Below are positions 57,650 to 64,000 of a stretch of DNA of 64,000 nucleotides, one piece after another. The translations under genes were made by a program, and so were the position numbers. Positions within the stretch are counted from its first letter, which is position 1. Each line of letters starts with the position of its first letter. The notes under the pieces were generated by a model, which made no database searches, was not told where the DNA came from, and saw only the letters and a list, made by a program, of their open reading frames with translations. The DNA is from Aptenodytes patagonicus (taxonomy: Eukaryota; Chordata; Aves; Sphenisciformes; Spheniscidae), in assembly GCF_965638725.1 (NCBI RefSeq), contig NC_134949.1:76786017-76850016 (forward strand). The letters are read 5' to 3'.

Positions 57650-57765
57650 GCTTGTTCATTTTATTGACTTTGGGTTAAATCCTGTTCATCCTCCTCAGGC
57701 AATTACTCCCCCTGAAACCAATATGACTGTAGGCATGAATAAAGCAGTTAGATTTTGGCCCCTTT
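57650..57765. mobile_element. MITE-like relic with GGGTTAAATCCTG end
   Basis: The stretch begins GGGTTAAATCCTGTTCATCC and ends GATTTTGGCCCCTT, imperfect inverted ends of a kind seen in non-autonomous DNA transposon relics of sauropsids. Confidence 0.4.
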
Positions 57766-58914
57766 TAGAAGACAACAATTATAAATCTAGCTGCCAGCAC
57801 AAATCCTGGGGGAAAAACCACAGTAAAGATCTGTGACATAGAACTAGGGAAATGGACGGGCAGAAAGGAAAAGAAAATTTAATTTCCTTTAACTCTAATA
57901 CTTATTATTAGGGTAGATGTTCAACTGGGCATCAGTAAAACACCTGTTCTCAGCTTTGCTTCCCTTTCTGACCTTGGTGATGATCCCTGAACACCCCATC
58001 CCTCTCAAAGCTGTGGTTAAATGTAATTGTATGTGGCTTTGAGATCGAGAGACAAGGTACGCCAGTGAGTGCAAGCTACCATAAGAATGTTTAAAAAAGT
58101 GGATGATGGTGACAAAACATCTTGGTGAGAAGCTATGAAAACACGGTACAGTAAGCAACATGACTAGGGAAGAGGGTTTTTTCAGTTTTTTTCAGCTCTA
58201 GTTTCTTTTCCTTTTTTAAACAATATATCTTAATCTTGCTCTATGGATGTAGCACAAGAGTTATGTGTGCAGAAAGCATCTGAAATCACTTTGTTTCTAG
58301 TTTTCTTTCATACGTTCAGTAATATAAATAACGAAAGAGGCTATTTCTTAACCCATAAAACAAAGTGACATCATAATTTATTAATACAGAAGACACAGTT
58401 CATTGCTGTTAAATGCCATAAAGAGCTAGAAATAGAGTAGTTTCTCAGAAGGCATTGCCAATATGTCAAAGGAAAGATTTCCTTGATGCTATCTCAGCAT
58501 GTGTAAGATCCTCTCTGAGTACTTCAACATTTTGGTTATTCCCCCCTGAACCACTTTGCAGCATCCAAAGGCAGCTTAGCTGGTGATTTCCCCAGCATCT
58601 GACGTCTTCTTCCCGCCCGCCCCACTCCTCCCGATGCTTTGCTCCTGTCATTTGCTCAAATTGACTCCTCTATGGGAAGGAAAATAAAAAAATACATAGC
58701 CAAGTGGTGGAGACAGAGCTGGCTGGCCCATTTGTGCTGCTCCCGTTGGTGGTGGTGGGGCGGCAGCGCAAGCCCATGTGTCCTCACGGCGTCCCTGTGA
58801 CAGTGGGGACACAGAGCTGCATGCATGGAGGAGGGGTTTCAGTGCTCTGCTGGCCCCGATGCAGCTCCTAGCTCGTAGGAGGGCAATACATCAGGCTGTA
58901 TGCACTCGGACCCT

Positions 58915-58995
58915 GGGCCAGCAAAGCATTTAAGCACCTGCTTACCCCTAAGCTTTTGAGTAATTCCTCTGGCGTGAGCTAAGCACAGGCGTTGC
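58915..58995. mobile_element. MITE-like relic with TTAAGCACCTGCTTA motif
   Basis: The string AGCATTTAAGCACCTGCTTA and the following TAAGCTTTTGAGTAATTCC resemble the same family as the relic at 56.39 kb. Confidence 0.4.
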
Positions 58996-60258
58996 GGCAG
59001 CCTCCCGCTTCCCACGGTCTTCCCTTGCGAGGACGCGTGCACCGCGGCCCGGCTGAACGCACAGCTGCCGGCATCGCCTCCGGTGCGGGACTGCTCACCA
59101 CCCACCTCTCATTGCTCCCTCCTATTCACAGACCTAGTATTCACGGTCCAACTCTGCAGACCCCAGTCTTGCTGGCACCTCCGTGGACAAGCCCCCGGGG
59201 AGACCCACCAGCGTCTGAGAGGCTCTGCCAGGGCTCCCAGCACTGGATTCAGCTACAGAACAATTTTAGAGTATTCCAGGAAAAAAACAAAACACTTCTG
59301 TTGGTGTGCTGGCCCCAAGCACCAGCGTGAGCCAACATATGGACAAAGTGCAGTGACCACACACCCACAACAAGACATCCCTCTCTCTTTTAGGTAACAT
59401 AAACAATCTTCCTGGTATGAATAACTTGCAGCCCTGGAGACTCGCTGAGCAGATGTTCAGCTCCATGCGCTACCAGGTACCTGCACAGAAGCACCAGTCC
59501 TCATCGCTGGTCCCTGTCTGCCTCGCCATAAAACATGCCTAGCTGTGCTTTTGTTACTTTTGGGAAGAGACAGGATTCCTTTTGGCTCCCCAGGATATTA
59601 ATTTGAATTTTTATTTGTGTTGATTTCATACTTTCCATACACGTATTCAACTCCCTCCCACTGAAATGCACCTATTTAATCTGATTCAGCCGGCGTATGA
59701 AACGTGCCCGTTGTGTGCATGGTGCTGCGTGGGTTCACCGAGTTACGCTCTGCATGCCAGTAATCCCCAGGGGAGCCACAGCGTGATGAGCTCCTACCTG
59801 CCTGCTCCGTGCGCACACAGACACAGGCACTTAATCGCTCCCGGCTACCTGGTGAGACAGATTTCCCCCCTCTTCATCAGCTGCCAATGCAGACTTTCTG
59901 CATGTTATTTGCCTGTCCAGCTCCTCCACAAACATGCACACGTGTGTGCTCACACCTATGCAGCCGTGGCAGCACACATGCTCAGCTGTATGTGCACAGC
60001 CGGCCCCTGTGCAGAGCCGGCGCCTGCATGTTGGCTGTTCACTACCCCCCTTGAATCCCCCTCTTCTCTGGGCTATATGTGGCATTTTGAAGCTCTGACA
60101 ATCTGCTCCAAATGTTTTCCATATTTGTTCAGCCTCCTTGATTCAAATACCAGGAACAACTCAGCCAGCACAAAGCAAAGCTTTGGGGGGCAAAAAAACT
60201 CACACCCCCATCAGCGCACGCACACACACATGCACGTGAAAACCTAAAGTTCATCGGC

Positions 60259-60594
60259 ATGGGAAAGGAGGAGGAGAAGAAACCCCAGCACAGCACGTCC
60301 CTGAATAACCAGAGCCAGACGGGGAAGGCACCCGAAGGGGAGAAAAGCACCGACTCGAGCAAGATGCAGGAGTCCGCGATGAAGAAGAAGAAGAAGAAGC
60401 AGAAGAAAACCAAGGGGGATCCCAAAACTGGCCAGGAGGAGGAATCCCACACTTGTTGTGGCTGCCGTTTCCCGCTGCTGTTTGCTTTGTTGCAGCTGGC
60501 ATTAGGCATCTCTGTAACTGTGCTGGGCTTCCTTATGGCAGGCATCAGTTCTTCTCTGCTAGTCAGAGACACTCCATATTGGGCTGGGATAATT
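60259..60594 (+). CDS. SSPN: SSPN (sarcospan) first coding exon, partial gene
   Basis: Sarcospan is a four-pass membrane protein of the dystrophin-glycoprotein complex in the muscle sarcolemma, associated with the sarcoglycans. This exon encodes residues 1-112 from ATG at 60259 to a phase-0 ATT|GTAAGC donor at 60594/60595. The N-terminus is hydrophilic and cytosolic, with a lysine run at about residues 42-50. TCCGCRFPLL (about 65-74) leads into transmembrane segment 1 (about 71-95), and SSLLVRDTPYWAGII opens segment 2. The start MGK matches the human protein, but the N-terminal arm is about 19 residues longer. The remaining exons lie beyond the window. Read-through into the intron would stop after eight codons, which is not the real end. 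Confidence 0.95.
60379..60411 (+). repeat. AAG repeat encoding polylysine in SSPN
   Basis: Tandem AAG codons, with one CAG, encode a lysine-rich run in the cytosolic arm of sarcospan. The run is absent in the human protein I recall, so it is probably a lineage-specific trinucleotide expansion. Confidence 0.75.
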
Positions 60595-63500
60595 GTAAGC
60601 ATAAAGTCTGTTTCTCCATAAAGTGCCTTTGCCAACATTAATGCAAGCTGCATGATGCTCCACTTTAGACTAACCAACTGCATGCACAACACCATTTGAG
60701 TTATGCTAACTATAAATATTCCTGGGATTAAATATCTGGATATACTTTCCCAAGGAAACTGCTCCTGCAGAATAACACCATCTTTCATCTTCTTCCCTGA
60801 AATACCCAACAGACCTTAAATAAAATACAGGGTTGCTGTTCACTAGATGTATGTATTAGCTTGTGCTTTGCAGTGAACTCCTGCCTGGTGATGCTGAAAA
60901 AAATGTTGATTACTTATGCTGCCTTCCCTCTTTCCCCACCAAACCATAACAATCAGGTTTTAGAAGTGAGAGCATAACTCTCAACTTTCAGCCGGGCGCG
61001 TTGGTAATAGCGAGAGGAGAGAAATGGTTGTCTTTTGAGCTTCTTCGCTGTGCTGTGTTGAAGAACCGCTGCAATTTAACCCCTTCCCTGCCTGCCGATC
61101 CCCAGCTTCTCCCCCACGGGAGGGAGAGACTGCACGTGGCCGTGGGGAGGGGGACGGCACTGGTGGATGGGTAACGTGGCAGGGAAAGGGAGCCCGTCCC
61201 AGGGCCTGCTGGCAGCTCCCGCCAAGTCACGCGCAGTTTTGAGTGACATGCCAGTCTCACCGCACGGGCTGGCGGGGACGGGGTAAAGGGCAGGGTCCTG
61301 CCGGGCGTCAATAGGAGGCACCACCGGTGGGGAAGCCCGGGCTGGTCCCCAGGGCTGGCCGCCCCTGCAGAGGTGGGGAAGATGTGGGGGGGTCTCAGTG
61401 CCGTGTGCGGTTTGGCCCCGCTTGGCCGTGTGCTCAGGGACGTGCGGTTTGCCTGTGGAGAGACAGGATCGGTGATTATGAGCCTGGGATGTGCCACGGA
61501 TGTAATTTAGTATGCAAGGTTTTTTTCCCTAGGCAGCAGGCTTCAGGAAAATATATATAGATGCGTTAGCACTGGTTTGGGTGTTGTTAGACTGTAAGAA
61601 CTCCCAGCAAATAAATAAAACAGCTATGGGAGCATCTCCCATAAATATAATTCCTTGCCAGTTGGAGGATTATTTGAACACCTGATCTGTTTGGGGTTTG
61701 CTGTATTAATCCTGCTGGGCGATCCTCCAAAGAGTAGACGGAGCAGGGCCTGAGCTCCCAAAGGAAGAGCTCCTCCTACTCGTCTCGCCCTTCTTGTTTC
61801 TCTTCCAATCAAAGAGGTATCTAAGAGTTTAGAGATAGTTTTGCGGGGCAAGAGCTTACCCTTGCTCGGGAGAACTTCCTCCTGGGGTTTTTGCTGTTAC
61901 AAGCCAGGGGGGACTACGGATGATAAAATAGCAGCATGTGACATTTTCACTCCTCTTGTTTATTTTGGGGATTCTGGAGGTCAGATTATGTCTTTTCCAG
62001 ACAGCACTAGTAGTATCCCAGGTTTGAAATAGCTTTTCAACTAGAAAAAGCTGGGGAAAGAGTGAGCTGGACTGAACTAGCGTACGGCCAGGGATAGGAG
62101 AAAAGCCATGGAAGCAGCTCCAAACAGCATCCACCTGAGACATCCACATATGCCTGATCTCCCTCGGGGAGGCCTGAAACCCCACCAAAGCCACTACTTG
62201 AGCTCTAACCCCTCTCGTTTTTAGCAGCAGCTGCCAGCAGTAGTGACATTCAGATGCCCACGCGATGCAAAGCTCAGTCACTTTCAGAGTTTCCCCCTGA
62301 AAAACAGGCAAAACTCACCGTGTGCATTCCTGAGCTAACCCCCAACTCAAAGCAAAACTCAGCTCTCAGCTGTGGTGGTCGTGTTTTGCACTCACCAGCC
62401 AGCCAGGATAACCTCAGGGGGAACACATCTCCTGGGACTGTGCTGGCTGTGGGGGTCAGGGCTCTATTTTGCTTCATGTTACAGGGTGTCCCAGCTATCG
62501 GGAAGACCAGTGCACCTTGTGGGCTGCAGGTAGCTGTGGGGAGGGGTTACTGTACCCACGGTTTGAGTCAGACGGTGTCTCTCACCTTGGGGGCTCTGGT
62601 GCGGTGTTGAGCCACCGGCACGTTCATGTGCGGTTTGATTCCTCCCTGGCTCAAAATGGCTTTTGGTGTTCCCCTGCTTGCCCTCAGGGTGATGGCAGGG
62701 ACTGTGTGCTGGGGGCACGTGGCCAGGCAGGCTCCTGGGGAACCACACTGCTCTCCTGCACCCTCAGCCCAAAGCAGAAGGGAAAGAGGGGTCCGACGCC
62801 AGCAGAGAGGGTGGTAAAAGGGAAACTGGTGCTAGAAAGGAGAGGCAGAGGTGGTGGTGCAGTCCCAGAGCCTCCCAGCAAGAGAGCGCGTGTGGAGCAC
62901 TGGCCATGGCCAATGCACCATGGGAGCAATGCAAAGCATGTGTCTGAGGGGCAAAATGCAGAAGGTAAAACATGATGCTGCATTTACTTTGTTGCTGTGC
63001 TGTGATATCTCCGTGGAGGTACTTGGTGCCCACTGGGACATCGGACGGAGATGGCCAGGAGCTGTTGAGCTGGAGTGTCTGGGTGTGCAGGTCACAGGGT
63101 GCTGCTGGTGAGCTGTGGCAGGGAGCGTGCTGAGGACCGGCCTCTGGAGACCTGGGGGGAAACTGGTCCGTGAAGGAGGACCCTTGGCTAGGACATCTTA
63201 TGTGTGGCTGGACATCCTATGGGCTGGCTCTTGGGCTGCTGTGGGAGGCTGCATGGAGGTCATGTAGGTAGGGCATAGCTGACCCATGTGCTGCTCGAAA
63301 ACAAACCTTGTGGCAGAAAGTGACTTCCCGGAACTCATTTATTCGCACAGAAATGAGCAACAGAACAGAAAGATGTGGTGTAAAATACCAGAGCATATTT
63401 GTTTTAGTAGCATCCCACTCAAGTGCTCTTTTTAAAGGACTTAATTAGTATTCAGAATCAAGAACTTAAAAAAAATCTATTATCGAGACCTTTTTAGCAA

Positions 63501-64000
63501 CAGTAGAGATAATGGGCGAAGCTCATTCCTAGTGTTACTCCTTTGGAATTACACCAGGGCTGGATTTGACCCCACGGCTGTTAATGCAGGATGACAGAAA
63601 AATGAAGGAAAATTGCTAATGTGTTAAATAGAACCTGATTGATTGAAAGATTTTTTTTTCTTCTTTGTTAGTGGCAAAATGGTGACACCATTCCTTGCTG
63701 AAAATCAAGTGCTTTAGTGCATTACCGTGAATGAAAAGGAATTTATTTAGAGAAGCAGCTAGAGTGAAATGCTACCAAGGAAAACCATGCAAGGCAGTCT
63801 GAATTAAACCGGTTCAAAACCTGACCACCCAGGTTTGTCAGGATAGCGCAGGCCAGGGATTGGGTTCACCATCCTGTGGAATAAATGTGGCCAGCGATCC
63901 GCAGACAGGGAGCAGAGGAGGCCCCCGACACCGAAGGGGTCCCCCCCGAGGGGTGCCTGGCACCAGCCCTTCCCTTCTGCAGCTCCTGCAGAAGGAAACG
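60595..64000 (+). other. SSPN: SSPN intron 1 (5' part)
   Basis: Sequence after the SSPN exon 1 donor shows no second exon; the conserved continuation (V-C/A-L-V-A-Y-L-G type) was not found. The 61.1-61.5 kb and 62.4-63.2 kb parts are GC-richer. No clear repeat or RNA gene is recognised. Confidence 0.7.

Larger units (their letters stand above)
38451..60258. other. Intergenic region upstream of SSPN
   Basis: No protein-coding gene was recognised in these 22 kb. The region holds two minisatellite or homopolymer sites (42.78 and 44.0 kb), two MIR SINEs (48.1 and 50.5 kb), a CR1 reverse-transcriptase fragment (51.5 kb), a CR1 3' end (55.16 kb), MITE-like relics (56.39, 57.65 and 58.9 kb) and AT-rich blocks that could be regulatory. 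The final few hundred bases must contain the SSPN 5' UTR and promoter, which I could not delimit. Confidence 0.6.

Noticed and set aside
59666-60247. A 193-codon frame just upstream of SSPN
   Set aside because: It overlaps the presumed SSPN 5' UTR, contains CA-repeat translation and has no recognised domain.
60129-60809. A 226-codon minus-strand frame
   Set aside because: It is the antisense shadow of SSPN exon 1.
1-64000. CRISPR arrays, operons, bacterial promoters, tRNA or rRNA genes
   Set aside because: The DNA is vertebrate nuclear sequence with spliced genes; no regular spacer arrays or RNA gene signatures were seen.

Overview
This window is nuclear DNA of a sauropsid vertebrate, most probably a bird. 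It holds three split genes whose order and orientation match the human 12p12.1 block: the 3' part of RASSF8 on the + strand, all of BHLHE41 (DEC2) on the - strand, and the first coding exon of SSPN (sarcospan) on the + strand. The evidence for a bird is threefold: the distances between genes are short for an amniote, the interspersed repeats are CR1 fragments plus old MIR-type SINEs, and the BHLHE41 and SSPN exon sequences have a non-mammalian character. The species cannot be named from this sequence alone.

Layout. From 1 to 6.65 kb lie the last three coding exons of RASSF8 (560-1449, 5215-5359, 6526-6647), followed by a long 3' UTR with several poly(A) signals that probably ends near 10.85 kb. 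From 10.9 to 26.9 kb there is a tail-to-tail intergenic gap holding SINE/CR1/MITE relics, one CpG island with no recognisable gene (about 21.2-22.1 kb), and AT-rich stretches that could be conserved regulatory DNA. From 26.9 to 30.9 kb lies BHLHE41 on the - strand with all five coding exons resolved (459 codons plus stop). From 30.9 to 33.2 kb come its GC-rich promoter with a CACGTG E-box and a dense patch of G/C runs and minisatellites. From 33.3 to 60.2 kb there is a long intergenic region. From 60.26 to 64.0 kb lie SSPN exon 1 and part of intron 1.

The most unusual content is in the BHLHE41-SSPN interval. Between about 36.2 and 38.45 kb the + strand carries fragments, in the right order, of a Ty3/gypsy-type pol: reverse-transcriptase palm, RT C-terminus, integrase zinc-finger region, integrase core, and the tail after the integrase. 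It is broken by stops and frameshifts and has lost key catalytic residues, so it is a dead relic. Its gag, protease and LTRs, if present, should lie in the unexplained 33.3-36.2 kb stretch. Gypsy-class elements are scarce in bird genomes.

The three genes do not form one pathway. RASSF8 is a Ras-association/coiled-coil scaffold, BHLHE41 is a clock-linked bHLH-Orange repressor that binds E-boxes (including, in the known feedback loop, those of its own promoter), and SSPN is a tetraspan subunit of the dystrophin-glycoprotein complex. Their adjacency reflects conserved synteny.
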